Assembly: GCF_019264345.1 (NCBI RefSeq)
Contig: NZ_JAHVAO010000001.1
Location: 1,488,001-1,552,000 of the forward strand
Source: Marinobacter arenosus
GTDB taxonomy: Bacteria; Pseudomonadota; Gammaproteobacteria; Pseudomonadales; Oleiphilaceae
Reading direction: 5' to 3'
Length of the DNA: 64,000 nt
The translations under genes were made by a program, and so were the position numbers. The number at the start of each line of letters is the position of its first letter. Within the stretch, counting starts at the first letter, position 1. The notes below the pieces were generated by a model, which made no database searches, had not been told where the DNA came from, and saw nothing but the letters and a program-made list of their open reading frames with translations. Positions 6,702-16,535 of this stretch are shown here, piece by piece.

Positions 6702-7994
6702 TTACCATTGGGGCACATTTGGTTGCTTACCCCTTGATGCAGAAACCCTGTTGATTACACGAGTGTACTCATCCTTGAAATCCCGGGTTTTCAGCAAACC
6801 AATCGCGTGATTTTTCATTTCTAAAACTGTATTTATTGGAATGCTTGCAATTAGTCCAATAACATCTTTTATAAACCCATATATAGTTTCGCAGGCATTA
6901 TCCGGCCCTTCACTCAACTGATAAAAATCTTTACCTTCATGAACGAGCTTGTTCCTTACATCAGTGTATAGTCGATCATATTCTTCAAGTTTCGTTCCAA
7001 AGCTGGCAGGATCCCCACCGGAAAGTAATGATGCGATATAGGTTCTATGCTTCCAACCATTCCAGTCTGGGTCGGCCAGGCCATCTAGAGTAAATACTAA
7101 ATTCAGGAATTGAGATTCATTGCCTATTGAATAGAACGACTGTCGACAAGATCTTAATGCTGAAATAACAGCCTTTGCCATTTCATTCTCAAATTCATTG
7201 CCATATATGAAAGAAAGATAATCAATCCCTGGAACAAAAAAATCATCTACTTGAGGGCCTAGCCAGTTATTACTAACAGAGATTGGCTTAGATATTCCGC
7301 TTAGCTCAAAAGGTTTTAGATGAGTTTCTCCCAGCGGAATAATATTTACAGAATAGAAGCCATCATCCGTTTGGCCAGCGGGGTTTGGTGTGAATTCTGG
7401 AGTCAAAAAAGAGCTATGCGAATACCTCACTATATCCATTGCATGCTCTGCAAGCGATAGGCATTTTTTGATAACGTGGTCGTTATGTTTTATGCTATTA
7501 TTTATACGTAAAAGATCTTTGTATTTTAGGTCTATTTCAAATTGAAGATATTCACACTCGAAATCAGCCAGCCTTTCATAAGGATTTTCATCAAAAATCT
7601 TTTTACAAAAAAAAGTATATTTACCTAATGTTAAAGTTTTTTGAAAATATACTTTTTCAAGAGGGACAATTACTATACAATCCAAGTTTCTTTCATCATC
7701 CTCCAGCTTTGACAATTCAGAATTTGAATCTTGGGTTACTGTCTTTTCAATTACAACCCAATCGAAACACTCCTGGAAATCAGCAAGCATCTCTTCGCCG
7801 TTTCTTTTAATGGAATCATCATAGATATTAAATGTTATGCCATCACCTTCAGGAAAAGGGCTTGCCCAATAGCCTATCTCTCTTAATTTCTCTAAAGATT
7901 TTTCAATTTTCGCCTTCTCATCGATAAATTCGCGCTTATTCCAAAGCAAATTGCCTGAGTAATTCTCTCTTGGAGGTAATAACCTTGCTTTCAT
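6702..7994 (-). CDS. Cassette 4 gene: Apea-like HEPN domain protein
   Basis: 430 residues from ATG 7994, with AAGGA six bases upstream. The C-terminal third carries VRNKLVHEGKDF, with Arg347 and His352 in the Rx4H spacing of HEPN RNases, and preceding helices (LEEYDRLYTD) typical of the Apea-like HEPN family. The first ~300 residues are a mixed alpha/beta region of unknown role, perhaps a sensor. No membrane segment. The gene is notably AT-rich beside the core genes, as expected of a captured cassette. HEPN proteins often cut RNA in phage defence and toxin systems, so an anti-phage role is plausible but not shown; no partner nucleotidyltransferase is adjacent. Confidence 0.75.
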   Translation of the reverse strand: MKARLLPPRENYSGNLLWNKREFIDEKAKIEKSLEKLREIGYWASPFPEGDGITFNIYDDSIKRNGEEMLADFQECFDWVVIEKTVTQDSNSELSKLEDDERNLDCIVIVPLEKVYFQKTLTLGKYTFFCKKIFDENPYERLADFECEYLQFEIDLKYKDLLRINNSIKHNDHVIKKCLSLAEHAMDIVRYSHSSFLTPEFTPNPAGQTDDGFYSVNIIPLGETHLKPFELSGISKPISVSNNWLGPQVDDFFVPGIDYLSFIYGNEFENEMAKAVISALRSCRQSFYSIGNESQFLNLVFTLDGLADPDWNGWKHRTYIASLLSGGDPASFGTKLEEYDRLYTDVRNKLVHEGKDFYQLSEGPDNACETIYGFIKDVIGLIASIPINTVLEMKNHAIGLLKTRDFKDEYTRVINRVSASRGKQPNVPQW

Positions 7995-8008
7995 TCATTT
8001 TCCTTTGG

Positions 8009-8082
8009 CGGCTGACGTCAGTAGTAATGGTCGCCGAGGGGTCGCAGCGTAGTAGGCGCCTCGCTGACCATATGGTTAGGCA
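8009..8082 (-). repeat. attC site of cassette 3
   Basis: R'' GCCTAAC (8076-8082) contains the TAA stop of the 8076 gene. Stem elements are TGGTC with GACCA and CGAGG with CCTCG, separated by a small mismatch. The far core is GTCAGCC (8009-8015), one base off GTTAGCC. That off-consensus core is still the partner of GGCTAAC at 6693-6699, so the variation belongs to cassette 4. Confidence 0.75.
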
Positions 8083-8546
8083 TTTGAATCCTCCGACCAA
8101 GGCTGGTGTGGCTCAGAGTGCGTAAGCCCGTTCTCTTCTAACTCATTAATAGCTCTGTCACCGAGCAGAAGTAGGTTCTCTGCAGCATCAGGGGACAACT
8201 CCCCCGCTTTATAAAGTGGAAGCATCAACTCTAGATTTGCAAGGTAACCAGACAGCCGATCCTGCTCTTTAGGTGTCAAAATCTCCGACTCGGCCATCAA
8301 ATTTTCAAGCCTTTCAAGCATAACGGCTAATTCGTCGCTTGAGACAATAACGGATTCAGGCGTATTGATACTTGGATCGACAAGGGCCCCAAATGTCGGT
8401 CTTAGCCTGTAAATTTTGATGCTGAGCCGCATCCGGAGATTCCTGGCTTTTGACTTAGTCGCCCAGTTGGCTCGAAATATTGGAATCAAGGCAACTATCG
8501 CAGCGAAACATGCGGCTATTGATGAAATTGCCTGCCAAGATTCCAT
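8076..8546 (-). CDS. Cassette 3 gene: small membrane-anchored protein (156 aa)
   Basis: Starts at ATG 8546 with GGAAGG upstream. An N-terminal membrane helix (about 6-25, AISSIAACFAAIVALIPIF) is followed by a basic cluster (RANWATKSKARNLRMR) and an acidic, helical soluble domain with no cysteine or recognisable catalytic motif. The topology suggests a membrane anchor with a cytoplasmic domain. The TAA stop is part of the attC core. No function can be given. Confidence 0.7.
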   Translation of the reverse strand: MESWQAISSIAACFAAIVALIPIFRANWATKSKARNLRMRLSIKIYRLRPTFGALVDPSINTPESVIVSSDELAVMLERLENLMAESEILTPKEQDRLSGYLANLELMLPLYKAGELSPDAAENLLLLGDRAINELEENGLTHSEPHQPWSEDSNA

Positions 8547-8565
8547 TGGGCTTCCCTTCCTTTGT

Positions 8566-8611
8566 GCCTAATGCGGCGTCTCACGCGTCCGTCTTACGTG
8601 ATTTGTTAATG
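8566..8611 (-). repeat. attC site of cassette 2
   Basis: A short site of 46 bases: R'' CATTAAC (8605-8611), arms TCACG and CGTGA, and ATTAGGC (8566-8572), where the usual G of GTT is A. CATTAAC is exactly complementary to GTTAATG at 9824-9830, the other end of the same cassette. Confidence 0.7.
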
Positions 8612-8612
8612 A

Positions 8613-9806
8613 CTACTTCCTACCTAGAGCAGAGATTGCATCCTTCAATAGGGCAATAAGCGATCTGCTACTTACTGATTCTGCATTTGCATCGATATTA
8701 TTATCAAAAGATTGACCGAAGAAACTATTCGAGAGTGCCTCTTTAATCTTATGTTTGGCATCATCCGGCAAATTCTCCAAGTAAGCGTCTATCGATGCCA
8801 GTTCTAGCTCAGTTCTTTTGTTCCGCTCTTCAATCGCCCTATGTCGACTCGACTCTCTTGCGGCATATGTAGCAGGTATTATTAGAATCAAACCGGCCGT
8901 AAACCTAAAGGCTGTTAGCCAAGGATCGAAACCATTCCTTGCCGCAGAAATCAATGTGACCCCTATAACAACAAACATCGCAGAGAAGCATCCGAGTGCT
9001 ATCCAACGCATCAGGTTCGCAGAGCTTCTCTCCCTCTCGGCTATGCCTCTATAGTTGCCCGTTAAGCCGATATTACCTACAAGCTGAACGATTTTCTCTG
9101 CTTCCTTCTTTTTTGAAGTGAGCTCGTCGACAATCTGTTTTGCTGTACCCTTTAACTCACTTTCTACCTCTTCATAACGACCTATCATTTTTTCTTGATT
9201 ATCTTGAAATATATTTTCCCTTTCGGACTCCTTTTCCGATAACGATTTATCTATCTCGTTAAACTTGGTGGAGATCTTTTCGTTCAGAGAGGCTAGCTCG
9301 CCATCAAGCTCATTGACTCGATTTTCGGAAACCTGGAGCGACCCTGAAACTTTATCGGCGATGTCTACTAACTCATCATTTTTCTGACGAAGTTCAGCAA
9401 TTACGTTTTCTGCGAGCTGCTTAAAAGATACTGCTTCGGACGCTCTTACTCCCCCTTCCGGGCTGTCAATACTGATGAGCAAGCGTGCCTGATTCAACGC
9501 AGCATCGGCCTGATTTGATGCGTTGGTCAGATGTCCGGCGTTGCTATTAGTGTTGTATTGGTTCAGTTCGTTGAGTATACCCTGTGCAGATTTTTCAAGA
9601 TTACTGAGTCGTCCTGCACTAGTTAAAACTGGACTGGCAAGCTCTAATCTTTGATCGATATAGCTAACGGCCTGCCGCAATCCGTCGAGATAATCAATAG
9701 CTGGAGAATCTGAGGCTTTGTTCTCAGCTTCCTTGAGCGCTTCCCTCAATTGAGAAACCACTTGGTGTACGTTGTGGTTCTGAAAGTTGTCTTCGAGTAA
9801 AGCCAA
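8613..9806 (-). CDS. Cassette 2 gene: coiled-coil protein with two membrane helices
   Basis: 397 residues. The start is TTG 9806, supported by AGGAG seven bases upstream. Residues 1-110 are helical; about 115-245 form a long coiled coil (LDGELASLNEKISTKFNEID). Two membrane segments follow at about 268-288 (WIALGCFSAMFVVIGVTL) and 298-315 (AFRFTAGLILIIPATYA), then a charged helix and a C-terminal tail of about 80 residues. The layout, coiled coil then hairpin anchor, resembles membrane-tethered sensor or motor-like proteins of phage-defence systems, but no known domain is visible. Confidence 0.75.
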   Translation of the reverse strand: MALLEDNFQNHNVHQVVSQLREALKEAENKASDSPAIDYLDGLRQAVSYIDQRLELASPVLTSAGRLSNLEKSAQGILNELNQYNTNSNAGHLTNASNQADAALNQARLLISIDSPEGGVRASEAVSFKQLAENVIAELRQKNDELVDIADKVSGSLQVSENRVNELDGELASLNEKISTKFNEIDKSLSEKESERENIFQDNQEKMIGRYEEVESELKGTAKQIVDELTSKKKEAEKIVQLVGNIGLTGNYRGIAERERSSANLMRWIALGCFSAMFVVIGVTLISAARNGFDPWLTAFRFTAGLILIIPATYAARESSRHRAIEERNKRTELELASIDAYLENLPDDAKHKIKEALSNSFFGQSFDNNIDANAESVSSRSLIALLKDAISALGRK

Positions 9807-9823
9807 AATCTATCTCCTAGGAT

Positions 9824-9901
9824 CATTAACGCAAAGCGCACCGCTGGCCTTTACAGAGCGAAGCGGCGTAAAGGACATCCGTGTGACGCGCATGGTTAGA
9901 C
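9824..9901 (-). repeat. attC site of cassette 1
   Basis: R'' GTCTAAC (9895-9901), inner arms CCTTTAC and GTAAAGG, outer pairing of GCGCAC-type with GTGTGACGCGC-type sequence, and GTTAATG (9824-9830). R'' is exactly complementary to the cassette's start core GTTAGAC at 10918-10924. It begins 63 bases after the stop of the 9965 gene. Confidence 0.8.
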
Positions 9902-9964
9902 ATCTCTTAAGCATTTCCGCATGTGCCAATTCCGTTCAGCCCTATTAGTCAAATCAGTTCAAGA

Positions 9965-10900
9965 TTATTTCTTCCTGTTACCTTTTCCTACGTTATTCAT
10001 GCTTCTGTAGTATCCTTCAATGTCTCCATACTCAGCAATCATTCTTAAAGGATTGTTAACAAGCGCGTTTTCTACATGATAATCTTCTATCGCGCAAAAA
10101 GAGCATAAATCGTGATCCTCACTTAACGGCTCACCACATTTTTCACAGACAAAATCGTATGATTTAAATCCATCTCCATCATGCTTATACCTTATCCCTT
10201 CATTGTCTACGAAATATGGACTTGGAGAAATTCGACTAATCCTTAGCTCTAGGTAATCAGCACCGATGTTATCCGCCACCTGTTTGGCACTGGTTTTGGC
10301 ATCTTCGTTAGCCTTTCCACCTACGATTATTGCGCTAATACAATCTGACGGGAACTTTAGAAGCATCAAGTCTCCACTGACTTCTACGTCACCATCGCTG
10401 GCAACTAACCTTCGCTCTTGCTCATAAGACCAGTGTGAGTGTTTTGTATAGTAGGCTGCGCTAAAAACACCTTTTTGAAGCAGATAATAATATCTAGGCT
10501 TTCCGATATGACATGCCCGGCTAAGCATATCTAATAGGTGATCACTCGGAGAGTCTTCATAGTCAATATCGCCGAAGCCAATATTCGGAAAGTTTTCTGA
10601 AAATCGCTTTTCATCGAACTCTAAAACAATTCCCGTATGACTGTGTCCATAGTGCGCCCACATGGGAATAACCGCAGGTGACTTAGAAAAGCATGTGGTC
10701 GGAAGTTGCGGCAAATCTCCAATAGCTTCATTGTAAGTCGCCAGCATCTCGGGAGACTGCTCAAAATTTATTGTTAGAAACAGCTCATATGGATCATTAA
10801 AGTCTTTAGGGTATGAACATTTAAAACTGCAGACATTGGGATCTTCTAAAGCCAACTGGAATACGTCCACACCCATATATTTGTATATCTTCGACGACAT
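9965..10900 (-). CDS. Cassette 1 gene: DUF2971 protein with C-terminal zinc ribbon
   Basis: 311 residues from ATG 10900, with a strong AGGGGGG ribosome site. DUF2971 features are clear: PKDFNDPYE (about 31-39), CFSKSP and MWAHYGHSHTGIVLEFD (about 80-96), and YEQERR near 160. A zinc ribbon CEKCGEPL...CSFC follows at about 252-272. DUF2971 proteins are widespread in accessory DNA and some occur in defence clusters, but the biochemical role is not known to me. It is the cassette nearest the attI-like site, so it would be the most recently inserted and the best expressed. Confidence 0.8.
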   Translation of the reverse strand: MSSKIYKYMGVDVFQLALEDPNVCSFKCSYPKDFNDPYELFLTINFEQSPEMLATYNEAIGDLPQLPTTCFSKSPAVIPMWAHYGHSHTGIVLEFDEKRFSENFPNIGFGDIDYEDSPSDHLLDMLSRACHIGKPRYYYLLQKGVFSAAYYTKHSHWSYEQERRLVASDGDVEVSGDLMLLKFPSDCISAIIVGGKANEDAKTSAKQVADNIGADYLELRISRISPSPYFVDNEGIRYKHDGDGFKSYDFVCEKCGEPLSEDHDLCSFCAIEDYHVENALVNNPLRMIAEYGDIEGYYRSMNNVGKGNRKK

Positions 10901-10917
10901 TCGCCGCCCCCCTTTTT

Positions 10918-10934
10918 GTCTAACAGTGTTTAGG
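10918..10934 (-). mobile_element. attI-like simple site at the head of the cassette array
   Basis: On the minus strand it reads CCTAAACACTGTTAGAC: two inverted core boxes, CCTAAA and GTTAGAC, with a 4-base spacer. The attI1 simple site has the same layout, CCTAAA then a short spacer then GTTAGGC. Cassette 1 begins right at this core. An AT-rich stretch at about 10985-11045 upstream could hold a cassette promoter. The integrase expected to the right is replaced by the NERD gene. Confidence 0.5.
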
Positions 10935-11085
10935 TACCGCGCTTCGTTATTGCAATCGTTTTACTGTCACAAAACGCTCCGATACTCACCTCACAATACT
11001 GAATATAATTTTCATGAAATCAATTCTCTATAAATGATCCTAATGCTGCTCACGCTGTAATCATTTGACTGCCTCGTTATTCCAG

Positions 11086-11859
11086 TCATGCAGCACTAAC
11101 AATCCCGCGACACGTCGGAAAGGACTTACAGCCCAAGAACTCCTTTCCTGCATTCGCCCCACGCTTCACCGTGCGCTTAACCATCTCCCCCCGGCACTTC
11201 GGGCACCGCGGCTCACTTTCTTTCTTGACCACGATCTCCTTCACATGCGCAACGTGCCTTCGGTGATTCCTGAATGTTGCCGCCAGTCGTCCGGACTCGA
11301 TAGTTTCGATAACCGTCTGAACCTCGTCATCCGACAGCCGCGTTTCCATTTGGGCTTTAATGAAGCGGATATATCCGCCCCCAGAGGTCACATTTTCTGG
11401 CATAGGCGTTTTGAACGTCGAATCCCCAACGAAAACCACCAACGAATGCACCTGCTCGTCGCCCAAGCCCAACAAGCTTTGCAGCGTTTTGACGTGTTTG
11501 TAGTTCTGGTGCAGCGGGTTCTGGAATTTCTGGGAATGCTTGAAGATTTTCTGGGTCCACTGGCGCTGTTTGGCGCTGCCAAAGATCCAGCCTTTCAGGT
11601 TCTTGGTTTCCACCACGAACATCCCATACCGGGAGACGATGATGTGGTCGATCTGAGTGGTTCCGTCTTCCGTGGGCAGGGTGACATTCTTGATAAGGTG
11701 GTAGTTATCTTTGTCGAGGAACAGGCGAGAAGAGGCGTTAACAATAAATTCGCCCAGATGGCCTTTGAACCAGGGAGAACGCAGGATGGCTAACAGCAGT
11801 ACGAAAGGTATGAAATACCAGAAGTGTAAAAGAGGCTTTATCAGTACTGAGGGGTCCAT
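11086..11859 (-). CDS. NERD-domain nuclease-like membrane protein with zinc ribbon
   Basis: 257 residues. A membrane helix lies at about 12-28 (HFWYFIPFVLLLAIL), followed by a NERD domain with GHLGEF (33-38), IDHIIVSRYGMFVVETKN, and the restriction-endonuclease-fold triad Asp71, Glu84, Lys86 (ExK). The C-terminus is a topoisomerase-type zinc ribbon, CPKCRGEM...GCKSFPTC (about 218-250). NERD proteins are predicted DNA or RNA processing nucleases, often with single-domain zinc ribbons like this. It is not flanked by attC on its far side, so it is chromosomal DNA next to the array. It probably reads toward the array head from its own promoter. Confidence 0.85.
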   Translation of the reverse strand: MDPSVLIKPLLHFWYFIPFVLLLAILRSPWFKGHLGEFIVNASSRLFLDKDNYHLIKNVTLPTEDGTTQIDHIIVSRYGMFVVETKNLKGWIFGSAKQRQWTQKIFKHSQKFQNPLHQNYKHVKTLQSLLGLGDEQVHSLVVFVGDSTFKTPMPENVTSGGGYIRFIKAQMETRLSDDEVQTVIETIESGRLAATFRNHRRHVAHVKEIVVKKESEPRCPKCRGEMVKRTVKRGANAGKEFLGCKSFPTCRGIVSAA

Positions 11860-11969
11860 CGGCCGTCATCCCTAACAATCGGTGCTTCCGTAGTGTTTAG
11901 CTACCTAAGGTAGACCATCCCTTCGCGTCCTGTCTGCTCCATTTACAAAAATATATAAATTTTATGCCA

Positions 11970-12001
11970 CAAAAAAGCTGCTTGGCATTGCCGCGCAGCT
12001 T
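11970..12001 (-). terminator. Rho-independent terminator of the urea operon
   Basis: Minus strand: stem AAGCTGC (11995-12001 complement) and GCAGCTT (11975-11981 complement) with a 13-base loop, followed by a run of six T (complement of 11971-11976). It lies 70 bases after the stop of the 12072 gene, the last gene of the urt-ure operon. Confidence 0.8.
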
Positions 12002-12071
12002 GCTGTTTTACCGATACTTTCTTGTTCGGCCTTGCCAATACTGAGTTTCGTGAGCGCCGCTAATTCGAGCG

Positions 12072-12257
12072 TTAGTCCTGCCCGTCCCGCCTGTGTCGCA
12101 TGACGGCATAGAGGCCCACGGCTGCAGCAGCACCGGCCGCCAGCAGGTACTCAAGATGCACTCCATCACCAAGTGCTTCGTGCCCGGCATGGCCCCAGGC
12201 TAAGCCAGAAACAAGAAGCAGGCTGGCCGTCAGAGTGAGTCGATTGCGTAGTTTCAT
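12072..12257 (-). CDS. Small secreted or membrane protein at the end of the urease operon
   Basis: 61 residues from ATG 12257, GGAG 9 bases upstream. A signal-like N-terminus (LTLTASLLLVSGLAWGHAGH), then GDGVHLEYLLAAGAAAAVGLYAVMRHRR: one membrane helix with a positive stop. The HAGHE phrase near the cleavage point and the position after ureG recall a shortened HupE/UreJ-like nickel protein, but only the first part of such a protein is present. Nickel handling is a guess. Confidence 0.65.
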   Translation of the reverse strand: MKLRNRLTLTASLLLVSGLAWGHAGHEALGDGVHLEYLLAAGAAAAVGLYAVMRHRRDGQD

Positions 12258-12302
12258 GGATGTATCTCCGTAGTGCGTTAAACGTTTAAAGCTTGTCGGT
12301 GA

Positions 12303-12941
<639 letters not shown>

Positions 12942-12979
12942 TGTTTACCTCCTTTCGTTTGTCTCAGTCCGAGTAGGTC

Positions 12980-13085
12980 GGCAAGTAGCAAGAGCTTTTT
13001 GAAAAACGCTACAAGCACATCCCTGTGCGCTTGAGCTCCGCCATCCTTGGCTCCGCACATTTTCAAAAAGCTCTTGCTACTCGCC
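12980..13085. repeat. Variable-arm palindromic repeat, copy 1 (ureF-ureG gap)
   Basis: Arms of 26 bases at 12980-13005 and 13060-13085 pair at 25 of 26 positions (GGCAAGTAGCAAGAGC... with its complement). Between them is a 54-base core holding two small hairpins, GCACATCCCTGTGC and GCCATCCTTGGC. Copies 2 (16088-16201) and 3 (55743-55831, reversed) share the core but have completely different arms. In mRNA it would form a very stable hairpin between the two cistrons. Confidence 0.8.
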
Positions 13086-13108
13086 TTCCCCATCATTGGA
13101 ATTGCTCT

Positions 13109-13816
13109 CTAACTTCTGAAAAGCCGTGAATACTGGGTTTCGTGAAGGGCGCTGCCGAGCGCCAGGCCCGGCAAAACCGGGCCGAGTTCGTGGTCGTCTT
13201 TCTGCAGGGCGTTGTCCACGGCCATCACCAGTTTCGGACGCAGCCGTTCGGTCAGGCGCTGGGCGGCGGTGTGGCCCAGGGGCATGGCCTTGCAGGCGAC
13301 GGCGAGCTGGTTTTCCAGCCAGGCCCAGGCAAAGCCGAGCAGGGTTTGCCTGGCCGGCACGCGGCGCATGTGGGCGGCCCAGGCGAACAGGGTGACGTAA
13401 CCGGGGGCTTCCGGTAGCAGGCCGTCCTCCGGCAGCAGTTCCAGGCTGCCGAGCAGGCGCACCAGGGCGGCGCCGAGGCGGATGTCCTCATCCGTCAGTT
13501 CGGCGGTTTCCCGGGTGGCGTGCAGCCAGTCGTTCCACTGGGCCACGCTTTGGCCATCGCCGTTCGCCCAGGCTTCCTGAACCCGGATCAGCAGGGGCAG
13601 TTCGCAGTTGGTCAGGCCGTCTTCCAGCACGCCTTCCAGCCAGTCCCCCAGCTCGTCTTCATTATTCACCCAGCCCAGCTCAAAGGCGCTTTCCAGGCCC
13701 TGGGACCAGGCAAAGGCACCGATAGGCAGCGCGGGGCTGACCAGTTGCAGCAGGCCCAGCAGGGCGAGATCGCCCACCGCCGTCTGGCTGCTGTCAGTGA
13801 TGGTGAGCGTGGTCAT
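13109..13816 (-). CDS. ureF: Urease accessory protein UreF
   Basis: 235 residues from ATG 13816 (MTTLTITDSS), the usual UreF length. The longer open frame upstream is only the ureE gene read in another frame. Typical UreF sequence follows: LLQLVSPALPIGAFAWSQGLE near the N-terminus, then helices and PLGHTAAQRL in the C-terminal third. UreF acts as an adaptor between UreD and UreG in the nickel insertion complex. Its start lies 23 bases inside the 3' end of ureE, in the stretch coding for the histidine-rich tail. Confidence 0.93.
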   Translation of the reverse strand: MTTLTITDSSQTAVGDLALLGLLQLVSPALPIGAFAWSQGLESAFELGWVNNEDELGDWLEGVLEDGLTNCELPLLIRVQEAWANGDGQSVAQWNDWLHATRETAELTDEDIRLGAALVRLLGSLELLPEDGLLPEAPGYVTLFAWAAHMRRVPARQTLLGFAWAWLENQLAVACKAMPLGHTAAQRLTERLRPKLVMAVDNALQKDDHELGPVLPGLALGSALHETQYSRLFRS

Positions 13817-14324
13817 GGTGATGGCCATGGCTGTGTGAGTGACCGTGGGAATGCCCATTGCTATTGCCGGCTTGTGCATAGGCGCCTGGTTCGGGGTCGA
13901 ACGGTGCGCGGTGGTGTTCCAGCGTCGCGCCCAGGCGGTCGGCCAGTTCTTCCAGCACGTGATCCGGCGGGAAGCGTACCCAGCCGGTTTGGCCGTCTTC
14001 CCTGCCCTCGTCGCTGCCAATCGCCAGCGACACGTGGCGGTTGCCCAGGTGGTAGCACAGCCTTGCCATGGCCAGTCCTGGCTCGATGTAAGCGGTTACT
14101 ACCGGCTCATCGGCGGCGCGGATGCGGATGATCTCGCCGGTCTCGGCCTGCAGGAAAGCGCCTTCGCGCAGCACCGGACCCCGATCGAGGAACAGGCCGA
14201 CGTCGTAACCGGTGTCGGTTTTGGCGCGCAGGCGGCCGCGCATGCGCAGCTCGAAGGGCAGCGTGAGGTGGTCGTGGATTTCTGTGGTCTCGACCGGTCC
14301 GACCCGTTGGGTAAGTTCAAGCAT
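13794..14324 (-). CDS. ureE: Urease accessory nickel chaperone UreE
   Basis: 176 residues, CAGGAG before ATG 14324. An N-terminal UreE domain (MLELTQRVGPVETTEIHDHL, RGRLRAKTDTGYDVGLFLDRG) is followed by a metal-binding domain with CYHLGNRHVSL, and a C-terminal His-rich tail (HSHGHSHSHGHHHDHAHHH) that should store or hand over Ni(II). The tail is longer than in many UreE proteins. Confidence 0.95.
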   Translation of the reverse strand: MLELTQRVGPVETTEIHDHLTLPFELRMRGRLRAKTDTGYDVGLFLDRGPVLREGAFLQAETGEIIRIRAADEPVVTAYIEPGLAMARLCYHLGNRHVSLAIGSDEGREDGQTGWVRFPPDHVLEELADRLGATLEHHRAPFDPEPGAYAQAGNSNGHSHGHSHSHGHHHDHAHHH

Positions 14325-14358
14325 GTCGGTCTCCTGGAACAGCCATGAGCTGTCTCTC

Positions 14359-16062
<1,704 letters not shown>

Positions 16063-16087
16063 TTTTTCCCCTCGTGTTCTGGTGCCT

Positions 16088-16201
16088 GGGCCGGTCGAGA
16101 CATCCCTTCCGGGAAACGCTCCTGGCGGCACATCCATGTGGCGCTTGGGCTCCGCCATCCATGGCTCCGCACATTCCCGGAAGAGATGCCCCGACCGGCC
16201 C
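16088..16201. repeat. Variable-arm palindromic repeat, copy 2 (ureB-ureC gap)
   Basis: Arms of 28 bases (16088-16115 and 16174-16201) pair at 25 of 28 positions and begin GGGCCGGTCGAGACATC. The 58-base core resembles copy 1 almost base for base: AACGCT, GCACATCC, CGCTTG, GCTCCGCCATCC, TGGCTCCGCACATT. The arms share nothing with copy 1. It fills nearly the whole gap between ureB and ureC. Confidence 0.8.
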
Positions 16202-16207
16202 TGCTAA

Positions 16208-16525
16208 TCATTTCTTGGAGTCCAACTGGCCCATGACTTCTTGGCGGAAACCGTAGATTTCGCGGCTGCCGCTGAACGGAATCAGGGTGACTTCCCGGCT
16301 TTGGCCGGGTTCGAATCGGATGGCGGTACCGGCGGCGACGTCGAGTCGGTAGCCCCTGGCCTTGGCGCGGTCGAAATCGAGAGCGGGATTGGCTTCGGCG
16401 AAGTGGTAGTGGGAGCCGATCTGGACCGGGCGGTCGCCGGTGTTGGCCACGTCGATCTGGATGCGTTCGCGGCCTTCGCAGAGTTCGATGTCGCCGTCTT
16501 TCAAATCGTATTCACCGGGGATCAT
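16208..16525 (-). CDS. ureB: Urease beta subunit UreB
   Basis: 105 residues from ATG 16525, AAGGAG upstream. It matches the whole UreB family: [20 protein letters not shown], the [17 protein letters not shown] signature, [14 protein letters not shown] and GSREIYGF. It is a structural subunit of the (alpha-beta-gamma)3 urease trimer. Start 10 bases after ureA. Confidence 0.97.
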   Translation of the reverse strand: MIPGEYDLKDGDIELCEGRERIQIDVANTGDRPVQIGSHYHFAEANPALDFDRAKARGYRLDVAAGTAIRFEPGQSREVTLIPFSGSREIYGFRQEVMGQLDSKK

Positions 16526-16535
16526 GGCGCGCTCC

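Larger units (their letters stand above)
5460..10923 (-). mobile_element. Integron gene-cassette array of five cassettes, no integrase in the window
   Basis: Cassette boundaries set at the GTT core cut are 9830-10923, 8572-9829, 8015-8571, 6647-8014 and 5460-6646, all oriented on the minus strand. In each cassette the R'' core of its attC is complementary to the core at its own upstream end: GTCTAAC with GTTAGAC; CATTAAC with GTTAATG; GCCTAAC with (A)TTAGGC; GGCTAAC with GTCAGCC (one mismatch); GCCTAAC with GTTAGGC. This is what cassette circularisation predicts and is hard to get by chance. Two genes take their stop codon from the attC itself. An attI-like site lies at the promoter-proximal end. 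No tyrosine recombinase gene is present, so the locus resembles a CALIN or an integron that lost intI. Confidence 0.85.
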
